From contig NZ_JAPVBI010000002.1 in NCBI RefSeq assembly GCF_026967925.1, positions 558,001-622,000 of the forward strand: 64,000 nt of DNA, read 5' to 3'. How positions within the stretch are numbered: the stretch's first letter is position 1; each line of letters begins with the position of its first letter. Position numbers and translations under genes: made by a program. The notes beneath the pieces were generated by a model. It did no database searches and had not been told where the DNA came from. It saw only the letters and a program-made list of their open reading frames with translations. Positions 24,636 through 32,734 of the stretch are shown here, one piece after another. The DNA comes from Modestobacter sp. VKM Ac-2985 (GTDB lineage Bacteria > Actinomycetota > Actinomycetes > Mycobacteriales > Geodermatophilaceae).

Positions 24636-25434
24636 TCAACCGCCCCGGGTGAAGAGATCGCCCTGCGCGGTGCGCACCACCCGGACCGGGGTGCCGTACA
24701 GGTGGGTGAGCAGGTCCTCGGTGACGACGGCGTCGATCGGGTCGTGGTGCGGGTGCCCGTCGAGCAGGTAGACGGCGTCGGTGAGCACCGGCAACAGTGG
24801 GTTGAGGTCGTGCGCGACGACCATCACCGTGACCCGGCGCTCGCGGGTGAGCTCGCCGAGCAGCGTGACCACCTCGTGCTGGTTGCGCAGGTCCAGGTTG
24901 GCCAGCGGCTCGTCGAGCAGCAGCAGCTCGGCGTCGTCGACGATCGCCTGGGCGATCGCGACCCGCTGCTGCTGCCCACCGGACAGCTCCGACATCCGCC
25001 GGTCGGCGTAGTCCTGGGCGCCCACCCGGCGCAGCGCGTCGTCGACCCGGGCCCGCTCGGTGGCCGAGGCGCGGCGCAGCCCGAAACGGCCCCCGGTCAG
25101 GCCGAGCATGACCAGGTCACGGGCGCGCACCGCCTCGCCCAGTGCGGCGGTGTAGTTCTGCGGCACGTAACCGATCCGGCGGTCACCCCGGCTGGGGGGT
25201 GCGGCCGAGCACCTCGACCCTCCCCCCGGCCGGGGGCAGCATGCCGAGGACGAGCTGGAACAGCGTGGTCTTCCCGGCGCCGTTGGGGCCGATGACCCCG
25301 ACCACGGCACCGGTGGGCACGGTCAGCGTGCCCTGCGACCAGACCAGCCGGCCGCCGCGGACCACCGAGACGTCGTCGAGGACGAGCGCCGGTGGCCGCG
25401 CGGCGGGCCGGTCGACCGTCGGTACGTCTGTCAC
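24636..25434 (-). pseudogene. znuC: Metal ABC transporter ATPase with a +1 frameshift
   Basis: The gene is split between two frames. From GTG 25434 the first frame gives VTDVPTVDRPAARPPALVL, a complete Walker A (GPNGAGKTT) and then stops after RTPQPG. The second frame resumes with DRRIGYVPQNYTAALGEAV, the signature LSGGQQQR, Walker B LLLLDEP and the switch HD. The break lies at a run of six identical bases (25194-25199, C on the coding strand). With five C the 265-residue protein reads through without a gap (798 bases). The start overlaps the znuA stop in GTGA. It is either a sequencing error, a true mutation or a slippage site. Confidence 0.85.
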
Positions 25435-26516
25435 TGACCCCCACCGAGTGCGTTCGACAGCTGCTGCAGCTGGTCCAGCTGCCAGGACACGAAGGACGAC
25501 TCCCCGTCCGGCGCCGACTCGGTGACCTCGACGACCGGCACATCGGCCGCCTCCGCCGCAGCGCGCAGCTGCTCGGGGACGCTGCCCTCCGTCTGGGAGT
25601 TGTACACCAGGACGTCGACCGAGCCGTCGGTCAGCGCCGCCTCGAACGCGGCCACGTCGCCGGGCGCCGGGTCGGTCTCGTTGCTGGCGGCGGCCCGGTA
25701 GCCCTCGGGCGTGGCGTCGGTCAGGCCGATGGCCTCGCCGGTGTACTGGAACACGCTCTCCGTGGCGGCGTACGAGCGGCCGGCGGCGGAGGACTGGAGG
25801 CTCTCCAGCTCGTCCAGGTAGGGCTGCAGGTCGGCCTCCCAGGCCTCGGCCTGCTCGGCGAAGTGGTCGGCGGCGTCGGGCGACAGCTCGCTGAGCTGCT
25901 CGGTCACCGCGGCGGCGACGGTCTGGACGTACTCCGGGGAGTACCACAGGTGCGGGTTGACCCCGCCGTGGCCGTGCCCCTCCTCGGCGTGCTCGCCCTC
26001 CTCCTCGGCGTGCTCGCCCTCTTCCCCGGCGTGCTCGCCCTCCTCCCCGGCGTGCTCGCCTTCCTCTTCGGCGTGCTCGCCCTCTTCTCCGGCGTGCTCC
26101 TCGCCCTCGATGCCGACCACCTCGGCCGCGTCGACGACGGCCGGCGCGGGGTCGAGGGTGGCGACGGCGTCGGCGGCCCAGTGGTCGTAGTCGGCGCCGT
26201 TGAGCACGACCAGCTCGGCGTCGGTGAACGCGGCGATGTCGGCGGCCGTCGCCTCGTAGTCGTGCGGGTCGACGGCCGAGGAGGCGAGCACGGTGGTGAC
26301 GTTGGTGCAGTCCCCGCCCAGCTGCTCGACGATCGAGCCCCACTGGCTCACCGAGGCGACGACGTCGAGCACCTCGCCGGGGCAGCTCTCCGCGTCCGCT
26401 GCGCTGGTGGTGGTCCCGGCGCCGGCGTCGGAACCCCCACACGCGGCGAGGGTCAGCGTGGCGGTGGCGGCCAGGGCGGTGAGCGCCGGGCGGCGGAGCA
26501 GGGCGTGGCGGGGCAC
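25431..26516 (-). CDS. znuA: Zinc ABC transporter substrate-binding lipoprotein
   Basis: The 361-residue protein starts with a lipoprotein signal (lipobox LAAC, Cys26) and is therefore exported and lipid-anchored. It fits the ZnuA/TroA (cluster A-I) family, with metal-ligand candidates His85 (VDPHDYEA) and His189 (VNPHLWYSPEY). Between them residues 138-185 form the flexible charged loop typical of zinc rather than manganese binders. Here that loop is built of seven-residue GEHAEEE/GEHAGEE repeats and ends GHGHGG. It heads the operon znuA-znuC-znuB. No clear Zur box was found upstream (26517-26634). Confidence 0.92.
   Translation of the reverse strand: MPRHALLRRPALTALAATATLTLAACGGSDAGAGTTTSAADAESCPGEVLDVVASVSQWGSIVEQLGGDCTNVTTVLASSAVDPHDYEATAADIAAFTDAELVVLNGADYDHWAADAVATLDPAPAVVDAAEVVGIEGEEHAGEEGEHAEEEGEHAGEEGEHAGEEGEHAEEEGEHAEEGHGHGGVNPHLWYSPEYVQTVAAAVTEQLSELSPDAADHFAEQAEAWEADLQPYLDELESLQSSAAGRSYAATESVFQYTGEAIGLTDATPEGYRAAASNETDPAPGDVAAFEAALTDGSVDVLVYNSQTEGSVPEQLRAAAEAADVPVVEVTESAPDGESSFVSWQLDQLQQLSNALGGGQ
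25977..26105 (-). repeat. 21-base coding repeats in znuA
   Basis: About six imperfect 21-base units encode GEHAEEE or GEHAGEE, adding His and Glu to the metal-binding loop. Such in-frame repeats can change number without breaking the gene. Confidence 0.85.
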
Positions 26517-26634
26517 GGGGGGTCCTCACTGGTGGGGCTACTGGGAATGGTCGTCACAATCAGTATCACCCCAGCCGTGCCCCGCGTCGATGTCGGTCCT
26601 CCCACAGCGGACCCCGCCCCGGCCCCGGGTGGGG

Positions 26635-26799
26635 TCAGGCCCCGGTCACCCGGTTCTCCGGGTCCACGCCCGCCGCCGGGTCACCGCCCTCGGCCGGCTG
26701 CTCGGGGTGCGGCGTGCGACCGGTCTCCTGCGGCTCCTCCATGGGGTCGCCCTCGGCCGGCTCAGCGGGGTGCGGGGTACGTCCGGTGTTCTCGGTCAT
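26635..26799 (-). CDS. Small acidic protein with internal duplication, 54 aa
   Basis: The 54-residue frame from ATG 26799 contains the motif TGRTPHPxxPAEG twice (TGRTPHPAEPAEG and TGRTPHPEQPAEG). The repeated, Pro/Glu-rich, non-hydrophobic composition suggests a disordered protein. The ribosome site (ACGGGGCGGGC) is poor. It lies 36 bases behind ribokinase on the same strand, separated from znuA by 118 bases. No family is recognised. Confidence 0.5.
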   Translation of the reverse strand: MTENTGRTPHPAEPAEGDPMEEPQETGRTPHPEQPAEGGDPAAGVDPENRVTGA

Positions 26800-26835
26800 G
26801 CCCGCCCCGTGCCCCCGCCCGCCGCGGCGCAACCA

Positions 26836-27759
26836 TCAGCCGACGGGCGTCGCCGCGGGGGTCTGGGGCAGCAGGGCCTGGACCTCGTCGTCGTCCGGCA
26901 GCGCACCACGCGCGCCCGCGCCGGTCGTCGACAGCGCCGCCGCCGTGACCGCGTAGCGGACCGCGTCGGCCAGCGTCGCGCCGCGGTCCAGGGCGCTGCT
27001 CAGCGCACCGCAGAAGCAGTCGCCGGCACCGGTGGTGTCCACCGGCTCGACCGGCGGGGGCCCCTGCACGTGCGCCGGGCCGTCCGCCGGCACCACCAGT
27101 GCGCCCCGGGCTCCCAGCGTGACCACCACCGACCGCACGCCCAGCCCGCGGGCCAGCTCGGCCAGCTCGCCGGGGGAGAGCTCGCCGGACGGCGCACCGG
27201 TCAACCGGCGCAGCTCGTGCTCGTTGGGCACCAGGACGTCGACCCGGGCCAGCAGGTCGGCCGGCAGCGGCTGCGGCGGTGCGGGGTTGAGGACGACGGT
27301 GCCCCGGGTGGCCACGGCGGCCGCCTGCACCGTGTCCAGCGGGGTCTCCAGCTGCAGCAGCAGCACGCCGGCGCGGTGCACCGACTCCACGTCGACGTCC
27401 GCGGGGGTCAGCTCGGCGTTGGCGCCGGGCACCACCACGATCAGGTTCTCCCCGCCGGCCGCCTCGACCGGGATCACCGCCGACCCGGTGGGCACGCCCT
27501 CGGTGCGGTGCACCCGACCCACGTTCACCCGCGCTTCAGCGAGCGCGGCGAGCTGCCGGCCGGCCGCCGGGTCGGTGCCGACCCGGCCGACCATGTGCAC
27601 CCCGGTGCCCAGCCGGCCGGCGGCGGCGGCCTGGTTGGCGCCCTTGCCCCCGGGCAGGACGGCGACCGCCGAGCCGATGACGGTCTCCCCGCGGCCGGGC
27701 AGCCGGTCGACGGTCACCACGACGTCCTCGTTGAGGCTCCCCACCACGGTCACGGACAC
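26836..27759 (-). CDS. rbsK: Ribokinase
   Basis: The 307-residue PfkB-family kinase phosphorylates ribose to ribose 5-phosphate. It shows the ribokinase patterns VVGSLNEDVVVTVDRLPGRGET, PGGKGANQAAAAGRLG, LNPAP, LVPNEHEL and the catalytic DTTGAGDCFCG with its base Asp. No ribose transporter or LacI regulator is adjacent, so the gene stands alone. Another PfkB sugar such as deoxyribose or a nucleoside is possible, but the PGGKGANQA and NEHE signatures favour ribose. Confidence 0.88.
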   Translation of the reverse strand: MSVTVVGSLNEDVVVTVDRLPGRGETVIGSAVAVLPGGKGANQAAAAGRLGTGVHMVGRVGTDPAAGRQLAALAEARVNVGRVHRTEGVPTGSAVIPVEAAGGENLIVVVPGANAELTPADVDVESVHRAGVLLLQLETPLDTVQAAAVATRGTVVLNPAPPQPLPADLLARVDVLVPNEHELRRLTGAPSGELSPGELAELARGLGVRSVVVTLGARGALVVPADGPAHVQGPPPVEPVDTTGAGDCFCGALSSALDRGATLADAVRYAVTAAALSTTGAGARGALPDDDEVQALLPQTPAATPVG

Positions 27760-27804
27760 GGCACGCTCCCGGTGGTCGCCATGGCACCAGCCTAGAGAGG
27801 CAGC

Positions 27805-28305
27805 TCAGTCGGCCCCCGCCGTCCGCCGCTGCCGCAGCGGCAGCCCGTACCAGGTGACCAGCCCGATGAGGACGATCGCCGCGCACACCGTGACCGCCGG
27901 CCACCGCCCGAGCACCACGTCCAGCACGAGCAGCACCGCGCTGGTGATGCCGATGAGGAGCAGGGTCAGCCCGACCACCAGTGAGCGGTCGGCGAACCGG
28001 ACGATCGCCGCCTTCTGCCGCCGCCGGAACAGCATCCGGTGGAAGGAGACGGGCGCGATGAGGACCACCGTGGCCGTGGCGGTGCTGATCATCGTGACCG
28101 CGTACACCGTCGTCCCGAAGGGGCCCAGGTCGGCGAAGCGGGACTGGAAGGGGAGGGTCAGCAGGAAGGCGAAGAGCACCTGGACGGCGGTGATCGCCAC
28201 CCGGATCTCCTGCAACACCTCGTTGACGTTGCGGTCCAGCACCGCGTCCGGTGTCTCACCGCGGGCCAGGGCGGTCCCTTCGGCCTCGGTCCGTTTCTCC
28301 GCCAC
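27805..28305 (-). CDS. DUF6328-type membrane protein
   Basis: The 166-residue protein has a charged N-terminus (VAEKRTEAEGTALARGETPDA) and about four membrane helices: VQVLFAFLLTLPFQ, VYAVTMISTATATVVLIAPV, VVGLTLLLIGITSAVLLVLDVV and VTVCAAIVLIGLVTWYGL. The sequence VNEVLQEIRVAITAVQVLFAFLLTLPF is typical of the actinobacterial DUF6328 family, of unknown function. The GTG at 28305 is chosen because homology begins there although the frame continues upstream. It is divergent from the DUF3140 gene with 48 bases between. Confidence 0.75.
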   Translation of the reverse strand: MAEKRTEAEGTALARGETPDAVLDRNVNEVLQEIRVAITAVQVLFAFLLTLPFQSRFADLGPFGTTVYAVTMISTATATVVLIAPVSFHRMLFRRRQKAAIVRFADRSLVVGLTLLLIGITSAVLLVLDVVLGRWPAVTVCAAIVLIGLVTWYGLPLRQRRTAGAD

Positions 28306-28353
28306 CCGCCTGCGGTACCGCAGGTGCAGCCGATCGACACCCGGGAGACGCCC

Positions 28354-28707
28354 ATGCCCGACCACCAGGCCGAGGACGCCGACAACATCCGCCGTGAGTT
28401 CGGCGAGGCGGTGAACATGACCGCCGGGGAGCTGGAGGGCTGGCTGGAGACCGAGGAGTCGCAGTCGGTGGGGCAGAAGAGCGGCGGGTCGGGGGAGTCC
28501 ACCGGGCACGAGTCGGGCCGGCGGATCGTGCAGCTGCTGCGCACCAAGAAGGGCGACCTCACCGATGACGACCTGGCCCACATGCGCAAGGTGCACGGCT
28601 ACGTGCAGCGGCACCTGGCCCAGGAGCCCGCCAAGGAGGACGTCGAGACGTCGCGGTGGCGGTACTCGCTGATGAACTGGGGTCACGACCCGCTCAAGGG
28701 CAAGTAG
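28354..28707 (+). CDS. DUF3140 family protein
   Basis: The 117-residue soluble protein matches the DUF3140 pattern: an N-terminal FGEAVNMTAGELEGWLETEES, central GHESGRRIVQLLRTKKGDLTDDDLAHMRKVHGYVQRHL and C-terminal WRYSLMNWGHDPLK. The function is unknown; related proteins have been proposed to bind DNA, which I cannot confirm. The ATG has a GGGAG site. The methyltransferase gene follows after ten bases. Confidence 0.85.
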   Translation: MPDHQAEDADNIRREFGEAVNMTAGELEGWLETEESQSVGQKSGGSGESTGHESGRRIVQLLRTKKGDLTDDDLAHMRKVHGYVQRHLAQEPAKEDVETSRWRYSLMNWGHDPLKGK

Positions 28708-28717
28708 CCTCGCCGGC

Positions 28718-29464
28718 GTGCAGCGCAACGACCCGGCGCAGTACGACCAGCTGGCCGACCAGTGGTGGGACCCGCAGGGGGCGTTCGCGATGCTCCAGTG
28801 GCTCGCTGCCTCCCGCGCCGGCCACGTGCCCCCGGCGGCAGCGCCCGGGGCCGTCCTGGTCGACCTGGCCTGCGGTGGTGGCCTGATGGCCCCGCACGTG
28901 CAGCGACTGGGGTACCGGCACGTCGGCGTCGACATCGGCCTCGCCGGGCTGGAGGTCGCCCGCCGGCACGCGGTCTCCGTCGTCCGGGGGTCGGTGCTGG
29001 AGGTGCCGCTGGCCGACGGGTGTGCCGACGTCGTCACCGCCGGGGAGATCCTCGAGCACGTCGCGGACCCCGGTCAGGTGCTCGCCGAGAGCGCCCGGCT
29101 GCTCAAGCCCGGTGGTCTGCTGGTCATCGACTCGATCGCGGCCACCCGGCTCGCCCCGCTGGTGGCGGTCCGGATCGCCGAGCGGCTGCCCGGCGGGCCG
29201 CCACCGGGGATCCACGACCCGGCGCTGTTCGTCGACCGGCGGGCGCTGCTGGCCACCGCGGAGCGGCTGGGGCTGGACCTCCGGTTGGTCGGCCTGCGCC
29301 CCTCGGTGCGGGACCTGGTCGCCTGGCGGCGGGGCCGTCGGGACGGCGTGCGGATGCGCACCATGCCCTGGACCGGGATCCTCTTCGCCGGCTCGGCGGT
29401 CAAGCGCCCGGAGCCCGTCGCCGAGCAGCGGGCACCGGGGTCCGCACGTACGGTCGGGGCATGA
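28718..29464 (+). CDS. UbiG-like SAM-dependent methyltransferase
   Basis: The 248-residue class I methyltransferase has motif I VDLACGGGLMAPHV and following acidic VDIGLAG, motif VVTAGEILEHVADPGQVL and LLKPGGLLVIDSIA. The N-terminal DPAQYDQLADQWWDPQGAFAML resembles UbiG, which O-methylates quinone precursors. It lies just upstream of a type III polyketide synthase, so a phenolic or resorcinolic product of that enzyme is the natural candidate substrate. The GTG start at 28718 lacks a strong ribosome site and may depend on coupling to the DUF3140 gene. Confidence 0.8.
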   Translation: MQRNDPAQYDQLADQWWDPQGAFAMLQWLAASRAGHVPPAAAPGAVLVDLACGGGLMAPHVQRLGYRHVGVDIGLAGLEVARRHAVSVVRGSVLEVPLADGCADVVTAGEILEHVADPGQVLAESARLLKPGGLLVIDSIAATRLAPLVAVRIAERLPGGPPPGIHDPALFVDRRALLATAERLGLDLRLVGLRPSVRDLVAWRRGRRDGVRMRTMPWTGILFAGSAVKRPEPVAEQRAPGSARTVGA

Positions 29465-29511
29465 CCGCCAGCGGCCTCGAGACCCCGAACGCGCCGGGAA
29501 CGGCCTGGTGA
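29461..29511 (+). other. Possible 16-codon leader ORF coupling methyltransferase to PKS
   Basis: An ATG that overlaps the methyltransferase stop (ATGA at 29461-29464) opens a 16-codon frame ending in TGA 29509-29511, which overlaps the polyketide synthase GTG (GTGA). The peptide would be MTASGLETPNAPGTAW. It would carry ribosomes from one gene to the next. It may also be chance in high-GC DNA. Confidence 0.35.
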
Positions 29512-30536
29512 CCGCCGCAGTCGTCACCGGTTCGGGCCGCGCCCTGCCGGCCAGCTACCAGCAGGGCGAGGTCTGGGACGGGTACTTCGCCGGGAAGTAC
29601 GCCGGGCTGCGGGCCGCCGAACGGGTGTTCCGCGGCGCCGGCGTCCGCAGCCGGCACGCGGTGGTCAACCCCGTCGACGAGGACGTGTCGCAGTGGGGCA
29701 CCGGGGCGCGGATGGAGCGCTACGTCACCGAGGGGCTCCCGCTGGGCAAGCAGGCCGTCGCGACCGCGCTGGACGCCGCCGGGCTGGCCCCCGGGGACGT
29801 CGGGCTGTTCGCCGTCGCCACCTGCACCGGCTACGCCACCCCGGGTCTGGACATCCGGCTGGCCAGCGACCTGGGCATGCCGCTCGGGCTGCAGCGACTG
29901 CTCGTGGGCCACATGGGCTGTTACGCGGCCCTGCCCGGGCTGGCGGCGGTGAGCGACTTCGTCACGGCACGTTCCCGCCCGGCCGTGCTGCTGTGCCTGG
30001 AGCTGACCAGCCTGCACGTGCAGCCGGCCGTCGCCGACCTGGAGCAGGTCGTCACCCACGCGCTGTTCAGCGACGCCGCGGCCGCGGTCGTCGTCGAGCC
30101 CGCCGCCCGCCGGGGCCGGCGGGTGGCCGGGATGGTCGCCCGCACCGACCACGCCACCGCCGACCACATGACCTGGGACGTCACCGACCTGGGCTTCCGG
30201 ATGGGGCTGTCGCCCCGGGTGCCCGACGTGCTGGCCCGGCACGTCGGCGGGGTGGTCGAGGAGCTGCTCACCGAGGCGGGCCTGCGTGTCGAGGACGTCG
30301 CGGGCTGGGCGGTGCACCCGGGCGGGCCGCGGATCCTGGACGTCGTCCGGGACGAGCTGGGGCTCACCGAGGAGCAGATCGCGCCCTCGCGCCGGGTGCT
30401 CGCCGAGCACGGCAACTGCTCGTCGGCGACGGTGCTGCTGGTGCTCGACGAGCTCGCCGACGTCGACGGCCCGGTGGTCGCGATGGCCTTCGGTCCGGGC
30501 CTGACCCTCTACGCCACCCTCCTCCTCCCGGCCTGA
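29508..30536 (+). CDS. Type III polyketide synthase (chalcone/stilbene synthase family)
   Basis: The 342-residue ketosynthase-fold protein has the type III triad: Cys138 in GHMGCYAALPG, His270 in AVHPGGPRILD and Asn303 in EHGNCSSATV. These enzymes extend an acyl-CoA starter with malonyl-CoA and cyclise it to pyrones, resorcinols or phloroglucinols. The adjacent methyltransferase suggests an O-methylated product. The GTG at 29508 has no clear ribosome site of its own. A strong terminator follows. The starter unit cannot be read from sequence; long-chain acyl-CoA is common in actinobacterial homologues. Confidence 0.92.
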   Translation: MTAAVVTGSGRALPASYQQGEVWDGYFAGKYAGLRAAERVFRGAGVRSRHAVVNPVDEDVSQWGTGARMERYVTEGLPLGKQAVATALDAAGLAPGDVGLFAVATCTGYATPGLDIRLASDLGMPLGLQRLLVGHMGCYAALPGLAAVSDFVTARSRPAVLLCLELTSLHVQPAVADLEQVVTHALFSDAAAAVVVEPAARRGRRVAGMVARTDHATADHMTWDVTDLGFRMGLSPRVPDVLARHVGGVVEELLTEAGLRVEDVAGWAVHPGGPRILDVVRDELGLTEEQIAPSRRVLAEHGNCSSATVLLVLDELADVDGPVVAMAFGPGLTLYATLLLPA

Positions 30537-30583
30537 CCCGGCCTCCCCCTGGGCTGGCCGCCGCCTGGGTCAACCCGGGCGAA

Positions 30584-30621
30584 CTGACGTTGAGCCGCGC
30601 CACGGCACGGCTCAACGTCAG
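30584..30621. terminator. Bidirectional terminator between PKS and dhaM
   Basis: A perfect 14-bp stem (CTGACGTTGAGCCG / CGGCTCAACGTCAG) with a ten-base loop lies between converging genes. The flanks (GGGTCAACCCGGG and ACCCGGCTCAACCC) continue the symmetry imperfectly, so the folded structure may be longer. Confidence 0.8.
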
Positions 30622-30687
30622 CTCACCCGGCTCAACCCGCAGTGCAGCGGGCCGCCGGCGGCCCGGCCGGCGACGCCGAGCCCGTCC

Positions 30688-31098
30688 TCAGCCCAGGTGG
30701 GCTTGCTTGGGCGCCAGGCCGCGCAGCGCCTCGGCGGCCACCCGGTCGCGGTCGGCACCGCCGGCGGCCACCACCGCCGCACCGACCAGGCCCTCGACCA
30801 GCGGGGCCGCGCTGAGCACCACCCGCGCCCGGACGTCGTCGTCCAGCAGCTCCAGTGCCGTCTCGGCGGACATCACCGCGCTGCCCAGGTCCATCAGCAC
30901 CACCACGCCGTCCCCGGTGTCGGCGGCGGTGATGGCCGTGGAGACGGCGACCGCGTCGGTGCCCAGCCCGCCGTCGTCGGTGCCGGCGGCCACCTCGATG
31001 GCCAGGGTCGAGTTCGGCAGCATCTGCCGGGCCAGCTCGACGGCGGCGTCGGCAAGCGGCCGGCTGTGCGAGACGACGACGATGCCCACGGCGGCCAC
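30688..31098 (-). CDS. dhaM: PTS-dependent dihydroxyacetone kinase, phosphoryl donor DhaM
   Basis: The 136-residue protein is a mannose-type EIIA domain with phospho-His11 (GIVVVSHSRPLADAAVELARQM) and the block GVVVLMDLGSAVMSAETALELL. It accepts phosphate from HPr and gives it to ADP bound to DhaL. It lacks the extra HPr and EI domains of the E. coli protein, so it must use the cell's general EI and HPr, encoded at 11511-13226 and 7008-7268. It is the last gene of dhaK-dhaL-dhaM, two bases after dhaL. Confidence 0.92.
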   Translation of the reverse strand: MAAVGIVVVSHSRPLADAAVELARQMLPNSTLAIEVAAGTDDGGLGTDAVAVSTAITAADTGDGVVVLMDLGSAVMSAETALELLDDDVRARVVLSAAPLVEGLVGAAVVAAGGADRDRVAAEALRGLAPKQAHLG

Positions 31099-31100
31099 GG

Positions 31101-31730
31101 TCAGCTCCTCCCCAGCGTCGCCGCGGCGGCCTCGACCAGCAGCACCGCCGACTCGGCGCCCGGGTCGACGTGGTCCGCGCTCCGCTCGCCCAGGTAGCTG
31201 GCCCGGCCCTTGCGGGCGACCAGTGGCGTCACCGAGTCGCGGCCCTTCGCCGCGGCGTCCGCGGCCGCGCGCAGCGCCACGTCCAGCTCCTGCCCGGCGC
31301 CGACGGCCTCGGTGAGGGCGTCGGCCGCGGGCAGCAGGGCGTCCACCATCGTCTTGTCCTGCAGCTCGGCCTTGCCGCGGGCGACGACCCCCTCGACCCC
31401 GGCCCGGAAGGCGGCGGCGAAGGCGGCCGGCGAGCCGTCGTCCAGGGCGCCGGACATCCGCAGGAAGAGCGTCCCGTAGAGGGGGCCGCTGGTGCCGCCC
31501 ACCTTGCTGATCATGGTCATCGCGACCGTCTTCAGCAGCGCCGCACCGTCGGTCGGCGGGCTGGCGTCGAGGGCGGCGACGGCCGCGGTCATCCCGCGGT
31601 GCATGTTCGTGCCGTGGTCGGCGTCGCCGATGGCGGAGTCGAGCTCGGTCAGCTCGTCGCGGTGCTCGGTGACGGCGCGGGCGTACTCGCGCACCCAGGC
31701 CCCGAGGGCGTCGGCGTCCATCGTGCCCAT
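31101..31730 (-). CDS. dhaL: Dihydroxyacetone kinase subunit DhaL
   Basis: The 209-residue all-helical subunit holds the tightly bound ADP/ATP that is re-phosphorylated by DhaM. The nucleotide/Mg site is visible as ELDSAIGDADHGTNMHRG and SKVGGTSGPLYGTLFLRM. The ATG at 31730 has a GGGGGG site seven bases upstream and lies two bases behind dhaK; an ATG at 31745 that overlaps dhaK is an alternative. It acts in the cytoplasm with DhaK. Confidence 0.92.
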   Translation of the reverse strand: MGTMDADALGAWVREYARAVTEHRDELTELDSAIGDADHGTNMHRGMTAAVAALDASPPTDGAALLKTVAMTMISKVGGTSGPLYGTLFLRMSGALDDGSPAAFAAAFRAGVEGVVARGKAELQDKTMVDALLPAADALTEAVGAGQELDVALRAAADAAAKGRDSVTPLVARKGRASYLGERSADHVDPGAESAVLLVEAAAATLGRS

Positions 31731-31732
31731 GC

Positions 31733-32734
31733 TCAGACCCCCCACCGCAGCGCCGGCGTGCGCACCGGGGCGTCCCAGAGCCGGATCAGCTCGTCGTCCA
31801 CCTTGAGCAGGGTGATCGAGCAGCCGGCCATCTCGAGGCTGGTCATGTACGAGCCGACCAGCGAGCGGGCCACCGTCACCCCGGCCTTGGCCAGCACCGC
31901 CTGCACCTCGGCGTACACGACGTAGAGCTCGAGCAGCGGTGTGCCGCCCATCCCGTTGACGAAGGCGAGCACCCCGTCGCCGCCGGTGAAGTCCAGGTCG
32001 CTGAGCACCGGCTCCAGCAGCATCTCGGCGACCTCGCGCGCCGGGGCGACCGGCACCCGGCGGCGGCCGGGCTCGCCGTGGATGCCCACGCCGAGCTCCA
32101 TCTCCCCCGCGGGCAGGTTGAAGGTGGGCTTGCCGGCGGACGGCACGGTGCAGGAGGTGAGCGCCATGCCCATGCTGCGGCCCTGCGCGTTGACCCGGCG
32201 GGCCACCTCGGCGACCTCGGCGAGCGGGCGCCCCTGCTCGGCGGCGGCACCAGCCAGCTTCTCCACCAGCACGGTGACGCCCACGCCGCGCCGGCCGGCG
32301 GTGTACAGGCTGTCCTGGACGGCGACGTCGTCGTCGGTGACCACGGAGACCACCTCGGTGCCGGACTCGGCGGCGACCAGCTCGGCGGCCATCTCGAAGT
32401 TCATCACGTCGCCGGTGTAGTTCTTCACGATGTGCAGGACGCCGGCGCCGGCGTCGACGCCCTGGGTCGCCGCGACCATCTGGTCCGGGACGGGGGAGGT
32501 GAACACCTCGCCGGCGCAGGCGGCGTCGAGCATGCCGAGCCCGACGAACCCGCCGTGCAGCGGCTCGTGGCCGGAGCCGCCTCCGGAGACCAGGCCGACC
32601 TTGCCCGCCACCGGCGCATCGCCGCGGAAGACGACCCGGTGTTCGCTGTCGATCCGCAGCTCCGGGTGTGCTGCGGCCATGCCGCGCAGGGCGTCGTCGA
32701 CGACGTCTGCCGGGTCGTTGATGAGCTTCTTCAT
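31733..32734 (-). CDS. dhaK: Dihydroxyacetone kinase substrate-binding subunit DhaK
   Basis: The 333-residue subunit binds dihydroxyacetone covalently through His219 ([11 protein letters not shown]) and receives phosphate from Dha[20 protein letters not shown] and [17 protein letters not shown] are family signatures. The ATG at 32734 has an AGGAG site (GATCAGGAGCCCGCG); the longer frame shows no homology. It heads dhaKLM, divergent from the formaldehyde dehydrogenase gene. The 235-base gap between them carries promoters that I could not pin down. Confidence 0.94.
   Translation of the reverse strand: MKKLINDPADVVDDALRGMAAAHPELRIDSEHRVVFRGDAPVAGKVGLVSGGGSGHEPLHGGFVGLGMLDAACAGEVFTSPVPDQMVAATQGVDAGAGVLHIVKNYTGDVMNFEMAAELVAAESGTEVVSVVTDDDVAVQDSLYTAGRRGVGVTVLVEKLAGAAAEQGRPLAEVAEVARRVNAQGRSMGMALTSCTVPSAGKPTFNLPAGEMELGVGIHGEPGRRRVPVAPAREVAEMLLEPVLSDLDFTGGDGVLAFVNGMGGTPLLELYVVYAEVQAVLAKAGVTVARSLVGSYMTSLEMAGCSITLLKVDDELIRLWDAPVRTPALRWGV

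Noticed and set aside
24636-25434. Programmed frameshift in znuC
   Set aside because: There is no stem-loop or stimulatory element that I can see after the C run. An error, mutation or slippage variant is simpler, so I recorded it as a disrupted gene.
30584-30621. An attachment or dyad-type recombination site
   Set aside because: The perfect dyad lies between two converging genes at the expected terminator position, and no integrase or duplicated copy is present.
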